Below are positions 29,656 to 37,796 of a DNA stretch of 55,613 nucleotides, piece by piece. The DNA comes from a virus, in IMG/VR virus record IMGVR_UViG_3300042938_000869, positions 1 through 55,613 of that record. One strand, given 5' to 3'. The notes beneath the pieces were generated by a model. The model had not been told where the DNA came from and searched no databases. It worked only from the letters and a program-made list of their open reading frames with translations. The stretch's first letter is position 1. Every line of letters begins with the position of its first letter. A program made the translations under genes and the position numbers.

Positions 29656-30306
29656 ATGCGCCCGATTACTGTCACTGTGGGCCCGCTGGTTGCAGCTTCT
29701 GCAAATGCGATTTGCCTCTCGCAGACCCCGTCGGCAGGCGCTCTGACGCTGAACGGTGCTCTCGCATCTGGCGGCGTGGCAACGCTGGACACGGCCCGTC
29801 GGGTGCTGATCACCTGCACGGGTAATGAGAGCGCCAAGACATTTACGATTACGGGTACGTCGTGGTCTGGTGGCAGCCAGTCTGAGATTTTGGCGGGGTC
29901 TAACGCCAGCACGTCCCAGTCGGTTCTGGATTACAAGACTGTTACCTCGATCACGATCAGCGCGACTGCAGCCAACGCGCTGACTGTGGGCACGAACACC
30001 GTTGCGTCCTCGCCTTGGGTGGCGTTTGACAGCTGGGCAATGCCGATGACGGCCATCCAGTGTACGGTGAGTGGCACGGCTAACTACACCGTCCAGCAGA
30101 CGCTGGATGACCCCAACAGCCTTATCTCGCCTGTAGCTGCTGCTTTGGTGTCGTGGGTCAATCACCCTGATACCAATCTGGTTGGCGCGTCGACGACCGT
30201 GCAGGGCAATTACGGGTACGCTCCCGTGTTTGCGAAAGTAACGCTGAACAGCGGTACGGGCGGGGTGACGGCGACGTTCTCGCAGGCGAGTGTAGTGCCC
30301 TCGTAA
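29656..30306 (+). CDS. Virion structural protein, beta-rich
   Basis: 216 residues, MRPITVTVGPLVAASANAICLSQTPSAG.... Alternating Thr/Ser/Ala beta strands with a VAFDSWAMPMTAIQCTVSGTANYTVQQTLDDP core typical of podovirus structural proteins coded before fibres. Strong ribosome site AAGGAG. Confidence 0.7.
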   Translation: MRPITVTVGPLVAASANAICLSQTPSAGALTLNGALASGGVATLDTARRVLITCTGNESAKTFTITGTSWSGGSQSEILAGSNASTSQSVLDYKTVTSITISATAANALTVGTNTVASSPWVAFDSWAMPMTAIQCTVSGTANYTVQQTLDDPNSLISPVAAALVSWVNHPDTNLVGASTTVQGNYGYAPVFAKVTLNSGTGGVTATFSQASVVPS

Positions 30307-30318
30307 GGAGGCTCGTAA

Positions 30319-32226
30319 ATGCCGGGTCTTTTTACTGGTGCTACTGGCACATGGGGCGGCTTTGCAGGGCTCCTGTACGGCTCAACATCGCTGTCTACAC
30401 CCCCCGGCCTTTTGGCTGATGTGGGCGCGAGCTTTTCCCCGGCCTCGCTGTTCGCTGCTGGCGAGCCGGGCGTCTGGTATGACCCGTCCGACTTCAGCAC
30501 GATGTTTCAGGACAGCGTAGGCACCACGCCCGTAACGGCGGTGGAGCAGCCTGTCGGGCTGTTGCTGGATAAGTCGCAGGGGCTGGTGCTGGGGCCTGAG
30601 TTGGTCACGAATGGTGACTTCAGCAATGGAACGACGGGGTGGGCAAGTGGAACCTCATTTACCTCCACTGCCGCTGTTGTTTCGGGGGAAATGCAGGTCA
30701 CCCCGACTGTTGACTTCGGGCGGCAATATCAAACCATCACCACGGTCGCTGGGCGCTCGTATCGCTTTACCGGCAGTGGTCGGATAGTTTCCGGCGTCGC
30801 GTTCCCTTACGTGGTCGTGAATAGAGCAGCCAGCCAAGGCGACGACCTGATCGTTCAGTATTTCAGCACAACCTCGTTGGTCAACTTTTCGTACGTTTTT
30901 ATCGCAACTCAGGCGACTACCAACATCATTTTGTCATCGCGAACAGGAACGGTAGGCGGTTTCGACAACATCTCCGTCAAACTCCTCCCCGGCAACCACG
31001 CCACGCAGTCCACCTCCGCCTCCCGCCCCGTGCTGAGCGCAAGGGTGAATTTGCTCACGAAGACCGAGCAGTTTGATGATGCGGTGTGGTTGAAATTCGA
31101 CGCGTCCTCGCCTCCTCCTGCTGTATCCGCCCCCGACAATACGACGACAGCGGACAAATTTGTCGAAGGCACAGGATCATCGGTCCATAGGTTCATTCAG
31201 GCGGGGACTATTGTTTCCGGCACTCAGTATTACTTCTCCGTTTACGCACAGGCAGCGGAGCGGACACGGCTATTGTTGCGGAACAACAATGGCAGTACAG
31301 ACGTAGATACGGTATTCGATTTGACAGGAATTGGCTCTGTCGTATCCGGGTCTGGGGATATCACACCTGTTGGCGGCAATTGGTTTCGGATTGTAAGGAC
31401 ATTTACTGCCGTTGCATCCACGACATCTAACTTCATCAGCCAATTTCTTTTAGTGAACACTGGAACCAACACCTCATATACAGGCGACGGCACTTCGGGC
31501 CTTTATCTTTGGGGCGCAGACCTCCGCGTTGCCAACGACGGCGTGAACCTACCCGTCTACCAGCGCGTTAACACCTCCACCGACTACGACACCACGGGCT
31601 TTCCGTATTACCTGCGCTTTGACGGTACGGACGACAGCATGGCGACGAACACGATCACGCCGGGGATCGACAAGGTGCAGGTGTTCGCTGGGGTGCGGAA
31701 GCTGAGTGACACTGGATTTGGCGCTATCGTTGAGCTTAGTGCTGAACTTGCCGCTAATAACGGATCATTCCTAGTAAGAGGCCCAGAAAGCGGCGCAAAT
31801 TATTTTGTGGGTTCAAAAGGCACTTCCACAGTGTTGAGGACGCTCATAACTTATACTGCGCCGATCACCAACATTATTGCAATGGTGTCTAACATTTCTG
31901 GCCCGCTTATCCAGACAAGGATAAATGGATTAACCGTCGACACCTCTACGGCTTCACAAGGCGCCGGTAACTACCTTGCCTACCCACTCTACATAGGTCG
32001 CCGTGGTGGAACCGCACTCCCCTTAAACGGTCGCATTTACAGCCTGATCACCCGCTTCGGCGCAAACCTTGACGCCACCACGATTGACAACACCGAGCAG
32101 TGGATAAGCGGCAAGATGGGCGGCGGCTATTATCCTACAGGCTACGACTTCTTGGTTGACGCCAATGGTGACCAGATCACCGACGCGAGCGACAACCCAC
32201 TCTTCACGCAAGTGATTTACACGTAA
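30319..32226 (+). CDS. Tail fibre/spike with lectin-like (laminin G) domain
   Basis: 635 residues. N-terminus GEPGVWYDPSDFSTMFQDSVGT followed by LVTNGDFSNGTTGWASG, a carbohydrate-binding-module-like opening; second module from about residue 250 (LLTKTEQFDDAVWLKFDAS); C-terminus FPYYLRFDGTDDSMATNTIT through YPLYIGRRGGTALPLNGRIYSLITRFG is a laminin-G/concanavalin-like domain. It probably binds surface polysaccharide of the host. No pectate-lyase or depolymerase active site noticed. Confidence 0.75.
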   Translation: MPGLFTGATGTWGGFAGLLYGSTSLSTPPGLLADVGASFSPASLFAAGEPGVWYDPSDFSTMFQDSVGTTPVTAVEQPVGLLLDKSQGLVLGPELVTNGDFSNGTTGWASGTSFTSTAAVVSGEMQVTPTVDFGRQYQTITTVAGRSYRFTGSGRIVSGVAFPYVVVNRAASQGDDLIVQYFSTTSLVNFSYVFIATQATTNIILSSRTGTVGGFDNISVKLLPGNHATQSTSASRPVLSARVNLLTKTEQFDDAVWLKFDASSPPPAVSAPDNTTTADKFVEGTGSSVHRFIQAGTIVSGTQYYFSVYAQAAERTRLLLRNNNGSTDVDTVFDLTGIGSVVSGSGDITPVGGNWFRIVRTFTAVASTTSNFISQFLLVNTGTNTSYTGDGTSGLYLWGADLRVANDGVNLPVYQRVNTSTDYDTTGFPYYLRFDGTDDSMATNTITPGIDKVQVFAGVRKLSDTGFGAIVELSAELAANNGSFLVRGPESGANYFVGSKGTSTVLRTLITYTAPITNIIAMVSNISGPLIQTRINGLTVDTSTASQGAGNYLAYPLYIGRRGGTALPLNGRIYSLITRFGANLDATTIDNTEQWISGKMGGGYYPTGYDFLVDANGDQITDASDNPLFTQVIYT

Positions 32227-32235
32227 GGACAGAAC

Positions 32236-33456
32236 ATGGCGAACGTCCCGATTTCAGCCTTCACCGTCCCAGCCAATACCGTTGGCATAGGCGCGACTGG
32301 CTACTCCCTCACCGGCTCCTCGTCTGCGAGCTTCATGGACCTTGCGGGAACGTGGAACACGACCGGCACGCCTACGCTCATCAAGGCAAACGTCACCGAC
32401 ACGGCGAGCAATGCGGCTTCGCTGCTGATGGACTTGCAGGTGGGTGGGAACAGTTTGCTCAAGATGAGCAAATCTGGCATCTTAACTTTGGGCTATTCCA
32501 CCCCGGGGATCATTGTCAGCGGCACTGGAAGCCTATACTCGCGCTTCACCACATTTTATGTCGTCGGCACGTCGTCGCTTGACTATTATGCATTTAACAC
32601 TTCTCAGCTAAGAATGGCCAGCAACTTGGGGTTATCGTGGGTGGCTGGTAATGACCCCACCGCAGCCGCAGACCTCACCATCGGTCGCCGTGGCGCAGCC
32701 AACCTCCGCTTCGGCGCTGCCGACGCTGCCGCACCCGTAGCCCAGACGCTCTCCGTCCAGTCCGTCGTTGCAGGCACGACGAACACCGCAGGCGCAGCCC
32801 TCACCATCACCGGCTCGCAGGGCACGGGCACTGGCGCGGGCGGGAGCATCATCTTCCAAGTTGCCCCGGCTGGGTCGTCGGGCACGGCGCAGAATGCGTT
32901 GGCGACGGCGCTTCAGGTCAATGGTAATGGAGGCATCACAGGCCAAGATGGCGCGACTGCCAACACCGTCGCGCTGCGGAATGGTACGGCGGCGCAGGCG
33001 TTTAATCTGTACGGGACATACACGGACGCAAGCAACTATGAGCGGCTAACTGTAAATTTTTCAGGGGGCCAATATAATATTTCTTCAAACGCGCTTGGAA
33101 CAGGCTCCGCACGCGCTGTTGGACTTAGCCTAGGCGCGTCTTTGGGTATTAGTCCTTCAGGAACAACTCCTTTTACTTGGACGGTGACTTCTAGCGGGCA
33201 TTTTCTCGCCAACGCAGACAACAGCTACGACATCGGCGCATCGGGCGCGAGCAGGCCGCGTAGCGTCTATGCCGGAACATCAATCACCCCCGGTCGCGGT
33301 GTAACTGTCGCCACGCTTCCTACGCCCTCGACTGGGATGATCGCCCGCGTGACAGACGCAACGGCTCCCGTAATCGGCGCAACGGTTGCTGGTGGTGGCG
33401 CGGCGTATGCGCTTGTCAATTACAACGGCGCAAACTGGACAGTTATTGGAGTTTAA
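32236..33456 (+). CDS. Tail fibre protein
   Basis: 406 residues, Gly/Ala/Thr-rich beta-solenoid composition. ADLTIGRRGAANLRFGAADAA and NADNSYDIGASGASRPRSVYAGTSI are common fibre-shaft segments near the C-terminal domain, and GMIARVTDATAPVIGATVAGG closes it. It follows the spike directly and precedes small assembly-type genes, so the two likely form one adsorption apparatus. Confidence 0.75.
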   Translation: MANVPISAFTVPANTVGIGATGYSLTGSSSASFMDLAGTWNTTGTPTLIKANVTDTASNAASLLMDLQVGGNSLLKMSKSGILTLGYSTPGIIVSGTGSLYSRFTTFYVVGTSSLDYYAFNTSQLRMASNLGLSWVAGNDPTAAADLTIGRRGAANLRFGAADAAAPVAQTLSVQSVVAGTTNTAGAALTITGSQGTGTGAGGSIIFQVAPAGSSGTAQNALATALQVNGNGGITGQDGATANTVALRNGTAAQAFNLYGTYTDASNYERLTVNFSGGQYNISSNALGTGSARAVGLSLGASLGISPSGTTPFTWTVTSSGHFLANADNSYDIGASGASRPRSVYAGTSITPGRGVTVATLPTPSTGMIARVTDATAPVIGATVAGGGAAYALVNYNGANWTVIGV

Positions 33457-33457
33457 C

Positions 33458-33631
33458 ATGATCACTCTCACCCTGACCCAAGACGAAGTGAATGCCCTCG
33501 GCGCACTGCTGGACGCAGCGGTCAAGGCGACAGGCATTCAAGGTGCCAAGGCCGCCGTGCCGCTCTTCGCCAAGCTGGAGGCCGCCGTGGCCGACGCCAA
33601 CAAGCCCAAAGATACGGAGACTGCGGAATGA
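33458..33631 (+). CDS. Small protein following the fibre gene, unknown
   Basis: 57 residues, MITLTLTQDEVNALGALLDAAVKATG..., a helix-rich miniprotein with this opening found near fibre genes of many phages. Start overlaps nothing but lies 1 bp after the previous stop; upstream frame to 33386 is inside the fibre gene. Confidence 0.65.
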   Translation: MITLTLTQDEVNALGALLDAAVKATGIQGAKAAVPLFAKLEAAVADANKPKDTETAE

Positions 33632-34017
33632 CAATTTCTTACGCTTGGGCCGTCAATCAGATGACCGCTTATCCTGAGTTCGCTGGCCAGCAGGATGTCG
33701 TCTTCCAGATTGCGTGGGTCTGCTCTGCGACGGACGGGACGTACAACGCAGCGGCCTATGGCACGGTCGATGTTACCTATGTCGCTGACAGCCCCTACAC
33801 GCCCTATGAAGACATCACGCTCGAGCAGGCAAACGGCTGGGTGGCAGGCGCGTTGGGCGAGGAAGGCATTGCCAAGGCCTACGCGGATTGCGATGCGGCC
33901 ATTGCCGACCAGAGCGCGCAGGATAAGCCTGTGACACCGCCGCTGCCGTGGAATGTCCCGACGCCTGCGCCAGAGCCTGAGCCCGTGCCTGAGCCTGAGC
34001 CTGAGCCTGAAGAATGA
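33628..34017 (+). CDS. DUF7936-like protein with Pro-Glu tail
   Basis: 129 residues. MTISYAWAVNQMTAYPEFAGQQDVVFQIAWV resembles DUF7936-type proteins next to fibre genes (possible fibre-assembly helpers; not verified). The tail PAPEPEPVPEPEPEPEE comes from hexanucleotide GAGCCT-type repeats and is probably a rigid linker. ATGA coupled on both sides. Confidence 0.65.
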   Translation: MTISYAWAVNQMTAYPEFAGQQDVVFQIAWVCSATDGTYNAAAYGTVDVTYVADSPYTPYEDITLEQANGWVAGALGEEGIAKAYADCDAAIADQSAQDKPVTPPLPWNVPTPAPEPEPVPEPEPEPEE

Positions 34018-34421
34018 GTGACATCTTCCGCACCCTCATCGTCCCGACCGCCAATGTCGCTCTCGCTCGCTCTATCGCGGCCTCATTTGGTCCGGGCGGC
34101 GAGGGTATGTGGATCACACCGCTCAGCGCATCCGGCCTCGAGCCCGCCACGCACTACATCTCTACGGGATACGTCCCGCCTGAGTATGGCTTCCTCGTGC
34201 CCACCCAGACATGGGCGCAGGACGAAGACGGCGACTGGGTGTTGATCAACTCAACTCCGGGCAACCCTGCGGCTGTCTACGATCACTGCATCAATACCGG
34301 CGTATCCTGCACGCAGGCCGACATTGACGCCCTATTCGCGGCGGCTGATGTGACCGAGCAGGAGCCGTTCACCGCGATGGGCCGGATGGGCCTGACCATG
34401 ATCAATGAACCGCTGCTCTAA
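34014..34421 (+). CDS. Conserved phage protein near fibres, unknown
   Basis: 135 residues. IVPTANVALARSIAASFGPGGEGMWITPLSASGLEPATHYISTG is recognisable as a widespread protein coded after fibre genes in alphaproteobacterial phages; no activity known. Start overlaps the previous TGA (ATGAG). Confidence 0.65.
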   Translation: MSDIFRTLIVPTANVALARSIAASFGPGGEGMWITPLSASGLEPATHYISTGYVPPEYGFLVPTQTWAQDEDGDWVLINSTPGNPAAVYDHCINTGVSCTQADIDALFAAADVTEQEPFTAMGRMGLTMINEPLL

Positions 34422-34458
34422 CCGTCTATAACTGGATCAAAGGCAAGGGGACGCAATC

Positions 34459-35154
34459 ATGAACGCGGAGTTCTTCGAGGCAGTGCGGCCATTGTTCGGC
34501 GGCTCGCTCAGCCAAGCCCAAGTGGACGGATTCAAAATCATCTTTGAGGCATGGCGCAAGGTCGGGTCGGGCAACGAGCGGGATCTGGCTTACATACTCG
34601 CGACCGCATACCACGAGACTGCCCGCACCATGCAGCCGGTACGCGAAACGCGCGCTATAACAGACGCCAAGGCGAAAGAGCGGCTAACCAAGGCGTGGAA
34701 GTCCGGCAAGCTTCCGCGGGTCAAATCCGACTATTGGTCGGGCGGCTGGTTCGGTCGCGGGTTCGTTCAGCTCACGCACCGGGAGAACTACGTCAAGGCA
34801 GGCAAAAAGCTCGGCATTGATCTGGTATCCGATCCATCCAAAGCGATGATCCCGGAAGTCTCGGCGCTGATCCTAGTGCGCGGGATGCAAGAGGGATGGT
34901 TTACCGGCATGACGCTGGCCGACGCCGCCGACTTTCGCGAAGCTCGGCGCGTTGTAAATGGCACCGATTGCGCCAGTCAGATTGCCATGTATGCCGATGC
35001 TTTTCTCAGCGCGCTGGATGCAATGGATGATGCGCCTACCATCACCGTGATCGAGCCTAAGCCTAGCGGCACAGGCTGGCTAGTTCTTGCGGCATTGGCC
35101 ATTGCTGGTGTAGTTGTAGGTGCCTACAATTGGATTGTGTCCTTGTTCGGATAA
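34459..35154 (+). CDS. Endolysin, glycoside hydrolase 19 type, with C-terminal membrane helix
   Basis: 231 residues. YILATAYHETARTMQPVRET holds the catalytic Glu of GH19 chitinase-like lysozymes and DYWSGGWFGRGFVQLTHRENYVKAG the second conserved block. It hydrolyses the peptidoglycan backbone at lysis. Residues about 207-228 (GWLVLAALAIAGVVVGAYNWIV) form a transmembrane segment after a Pro-containing linker, unlike ordinary soluble GH19 lysins. It heads the lysis genes. Ribosome site AGGGGA. Confidence 0.9.
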   Translation: MNAEFFEAVRPLFGGSLSQAQVDGFKIIFEAWRKVGSGNERDLAYILATAYHETARTMQPVRETRAITDAKAKERLTKAWKSGKLPRVKSDYWSGGWFGRGFVQLTHRENYVKAGKKLGIDLVSDPSKAMIPEVSALILVRGMQEGWFTGMTLADAADFREARRVVNGTDCASQIAMYADAFLSALDAMDDAPTITVIEPKPSGTGWLVLAALAIAGVVVGAYNWIVSLFG

Positions 35155-35163
35155 GAGGTTGCT

Positions 35164-35361
35164 ATGACCGCTGTCGTCGCACGCATTGCCCTGCGCTACA
35201 TTGCAGGCGCGCTTGTCATCAAGGGGCTGCTGCCGGAGGATAGCGGCCTCGCCACCGATCCAGACGTTCTCAATGTTGTGGAGGTGGCCTTGGGCCTTGC
35301 CATCGGCGCTGCAACAGAGGCTTGGTACGTTATCGCCCGGCGCATGGGGTGGGCGAAGTGA
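35164..35361 (+). CDS. Holin candidate
   Basis: 65 residues, MTAVVARIALRYIAGALVIKG..., two hydrophobic segments (about 5-21 and 40-55) with a short polar loop; ends ARRMGWAK. The family is common directly after endolysin genes in alphaproteobacterial phages. Overlaps the next GTG. Confidence 0.65.
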   Translation: MTAVVARIALRYIAGALVIKGLLPEDSGLATDPDVLNVVEVALGLAIGAATEAWYVIARRMGWAK

Positions 35362-35558
35362 TCCACCTAATCCCCGATTGGCTTGTTCCTCTTCTCCCGT
35401 ACTGGCCGCTGGCGCTAATCGTTGCGGGTGCCGGTCTTGCGTGGCGCATTGCTGGGGCGCCGGGGCTTGCAACGTTTGCCGCAGCCGTTGGCTTTGTTCT
35501 TGGCCGCCGATCAGTTAAGACCGACGCGCCAATCAAGAAAAAGAGGCGGTGGTTCTAA
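35358..35558 (+). CDS. Small membrane protein of the lysis cassette
   Basis: 66 residues from a GTG overlapping the previous stop, with GGGTGGG as ribosome site. Two hydrophobic stretches (WLVPLLPYWPLALIVAGAGL and LATFAAAVGFVLG) and a basic tail KKKRRWF: a holin or holin-partner pattern. Confidence 0.6.
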   Translation: MIHLIPDWLVPLLPYWPLALIVAGAGLAWRIAGAPGLATFAAAVGFVLGRRSVKTDAPIKKKRRWF

Positions 35559-35849
35559 GTGCCAAGTTGGATCGACCTGAAAATCTCACTCGGCAATATC
35601 CTGACCATCGGGTCGGTGATTATCGGCCTGACCATCGGTTGGCAAACGCTAGCATCGGGCGTGCAAACCAATGCAAACGACATTGTAAAACTTGACACCA
35701 AGGTCGCCGATCAGGGCGACAGGCTGGACACGCTCATGACCGAGTTGCAGACCAACCGGATCAACGAAACGGCGCTGCTGACGGAGCTTCGCACAGATAT
35801 GCGCTATTTGAGAGAAGCTATCGATCAGATCAGGAGCGGGCAGAAGTAA
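35559..35849 (+). CDS. Membrane-anchored coiled-coil protein (spanin-like or antiholin)
   Basis: 96 residues from a GTG immediately after the previous stop. One N-terminal transmembrane helix (ILTIGSVIIGLTIGWQTL) followed by a long coiled coil (KLDTKVADQGDRLDTLMTELQ). This is the plan of an inner-membrane spanin or XhlA-type protein. No outer-membrane lipoprotein partner (no lipobox) was seen nearby. Confidence 0.6.
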   Translation: MPSWIDLKISLGNILTIGSVIIGLTIGWQTLASGVQTNANDIVKLDTKVADQGDRLDTLMTELQTNRINETALLTELRTDMRYLREAIDQIRSGQK

Positions 35850-35869
35850 CGCTGCCTTAAGGGGACACA

Positions 35870-36616
35870 ATGACAACGAGCGGCAGCTACAATTTTAACC
35901 CCGGAGTGGGTGAGATTGTGATTTATGCGTATAACCAGATTGGCATCAGGGCCACAAGTCTGGTTCAGGAGCACCTCACCACGGCCAGAATGGCGACCAA
36001 CATGATGTTGGCGAGCTTCAGCAATCAGGGCGTTAACCTGTGGAAGGTTGATCTGGTCACGGTTCCGCTGGTTCAGGGTGTCTCGACCTATGCCGTAGAC
36101 CCTAGCACAGTGGTCATCCTTGATGCCTACGTGACCATCGACAACGGGGCAGGCGCGCCGATTGACCGCATCATCTTGCCCGTCAGCCGCACGGAATACT
36201 CGAGCTACGCCAACAAGCGCCAGCAGGGCTTCACGACGGCCTATTGGTTTGATCGCCTGACCAGCCCCACGGATATGGTCGGCCCGGGTGATAGCGAAGT
36301 CCCCGCCGTGTCCGGCCCGCAGGTGACGCTGTGGCCCGTGCCTGACGGCAGCAGCGCGCAGTACCTCAAGTACTACCGGCTCGTGCAGTCGCAGACCTCA
36401 AACTACGCTAACGGCCAGACGGCTGACATCCCGTTCTTGTGGATGGAGGCGTTCGCTGATGGCCTCGCCTACCGGCTCGCCAAGATCTGGAACCCCCAGA
36501 TGGCCGTTGGCCTGAAGGCAGCAGCTGATGAGGCCTACCAGATAGCGGCGGCTCAGAACGTAGAAACGGCGAATTATTTTATCTCCCCGCAACTCTCTGG
36601 CTACTTCCGGGCCTGA
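35870..36616 (+). CDS. Head-tail adaptor (P22 gp4-like)
   Basis: 248 residues. PGVGEIVIYAYNQIGIRATSLVQEHLTTARMATNMML and LPVSRTEYSSYANKRQQG, PFLWMEAFADGLAYRLAKIWNP match podovirus head-completion or tail tubular A-like adaptors that dock under the portal. Ribosome site AAGGGGA. It follows the lysis genes, an unusual place for adaptor genes. Confidence 0.8.
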   Translation: MTTSGSYNFNPGVGEIVIYAYNQIGIRATSLVQEHLTTARMATNMMLASFSNQGVNLWKVDLVTVPLVQGVSTYAVDPSTVVILDAYVTIDNGAGAPIDRIILPVSRTEYSSYANKRQQGFTTAYWFDRLTSPTDMVGPGDSEVPAVSGPQVTLWPVPDGSSAQYLKYYRLVQSQTSNYANGQTADIPFLWMEAFADGLAYRLAKIWNPQMAVGLKAAADEAYQIAAAQNVETANYFISPQLSGYFRA

Positions 36617-36628
36617 TAGGAGGGGATC

Positions 36629-36943
36629 ATGTCGTACGCGTCTCAGGCCGGTCGGGCCAAAACAGATCCCAGCAACCCGCAGGCTCACGCCATATGCGAC
36701 AGGTGCGGGTTTCGGCACAATCACGTAGACTTGCGCTGGCAGTACGACTGGCGCGGCGCCTCTCTAGCCAACATTCGCTTGCTGGTGTGCAATACCTGTT
36801 ACGACAAGGCGCAGCCACAGCTTCGGGCAATCGTCCTCCCTGCGGATCCTGTACCAATCGCAAATCCGCGTACGCAGGATTTTGTGGCGGCGTCTGCGCC
36901 TAGCGTTCAGAGCGTGTTCCTGAGCGTGCCGCCTGACGATTAA
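36629..36943 (+). CDS. Zinc-ribbon head-tail region protein
   Basis: 104 residues. AICDRCGFRHNHVDLRWQYDWRGASLANIRLLVCNTCYDKAQPQ has a CxxC...CxxC zinc ribbon; this protein is regularly found between the two adaptors in similar phages. Role unknown, probably structural or assembly-related. Confidence 0.7.
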   Translation: MSYASQAGRAKTDPSNPQAHAICDRCGFRHNHVDLRWQYDWRGASLANIRLLVCNTCYDKAQPQLRAIVLPADPVPIANPRTQDFVAASAPSVQSVFLSVPPDD

Positions 36944-36964
36944 GCGCCATGAAAATTCATAGAC

Positions 36965-36994
36965 TTGGTAAAATTGTGCTTGGGCGGCTATATT
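36965..36994 (+). promoter_or_regulatory. Candidate late promoter
   Basis: TTGGTA (36965-36970), an 18-bp spacer, TATATT (36989-36994), predicted start near 37001, 43 bp ahead of the adaptor gene with its AAGGGGTAAGG ribosome site. By eye only. Confidence 0.4.
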
Positions 36995-37043
36995 GGCGGC
37001 AGAACACTCGAAAAGATCGTTTCCACCGTAAAGGGGTAAGGCC

Positions 37044-37793
37044 ATGACCACCGGCTTGAGCTATGACGGCACCGTTGCTGGAACGACCAGCTACGTGGCC
37101 CAGATTGCCAACATGGCCGTAGTGGACCCCACCAACCCCGAATTTCTGGTCACACTTCCGCAGGCGATCACATACGCCGAAAATCGGATGTATCGTGATC
37201 TTGATTTTCTCGTTACCAGCGCCTCAGAAGTGGCCACTCTGACTATCGGGGACAGGAGGCTGCAGCTTGCTGGGTACCCCTTCGTGGTGACCGAGCAGAT
37301 TAACATCATCACTCCTGCCGGTCAGGTTGACCCGGACGGGGTGGCGGCCACGCGGAGCCCGTGCCTGCCCGTCACGAAGGAATTCCTCGACGCGGTCTAT
37401 GGATCGTCTGCCGTGGCGAACCGAGGCGTGCCGCAGTACTTCGCGCCGTTCAACGACAATCTCTTCTATCTGGGCCCGGCCCCTGATGCAGCTTACACGG
37501 TCGAGATTGTGGGGACTGAGCGCCCCGCCAGCATGTCGGCCACGAACCTCAGTACGTTCATCAGCTTGTACCTGCCAGACCTCTTCATCATGGCGTCCAT
37601 GATCTATGTCTCGGCCTACCAGCGCAATTTCTCGTCGGCTGGCGGCAATGATCCGCAGATGCCCATCACCTACGAAACGCAGTACCAGACGCTTCTCAAG
37701 GGGGCGACGGTGGAGGAGGCCCGCAAGAAGTACGAATCTGCCGGGTGGACCTCTCAGTCCCCGGCTGTCGTCGCCTCTCCGACCCGAGGCTAA
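37044..37793 (+). CDS. Phage adaptor protein (tail tubular A-like)
   Basis: 249 residues. VTLPQAITYAENRMYRDLDFL, then RLQLAGYPFVVTEQINI and LPDLFIMASMIYVSAYQRN are typical of the second ring of adaptor subunits that close the head and receive the tail hub. Followed 3 bp later by the hub gene. Confidence 0.8.
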   Translation: MTTGLSYDGTVAGTTSYVAQIANMAVVDPTNPEFLVTLPQAITYAENRMYRDLDFLVTSASEVATLTIGDRRLQLAGYPFVVTEQINIITPAGQVDPDGVAATRSPCLPVTKEFLDAVYGSSAVANRGVPQYFAPFNDNLFYLGPAPDAAYTVEIVGTERPASMSATNLSTFISLYLPDLFIMASMIYVSAYQRNFSSAGGNDPQMPITYETQYQTLLKGATVEEARKKYESAGWTSQSPAVVASPTRG

Positions 37794-37796
37794 ATC

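Noticed and set aside
30319-33456. Diversity-generating retroelement acting on the fibre genes
   Set aside because: No reverse transcriptase and no template/variable repeat pair was seen.
36949-37047. Possible 32-residue ORF
   Set aside because: No ribosome site, and it contains a candidate promoter; kept as a low-interest observation, not as a gene.
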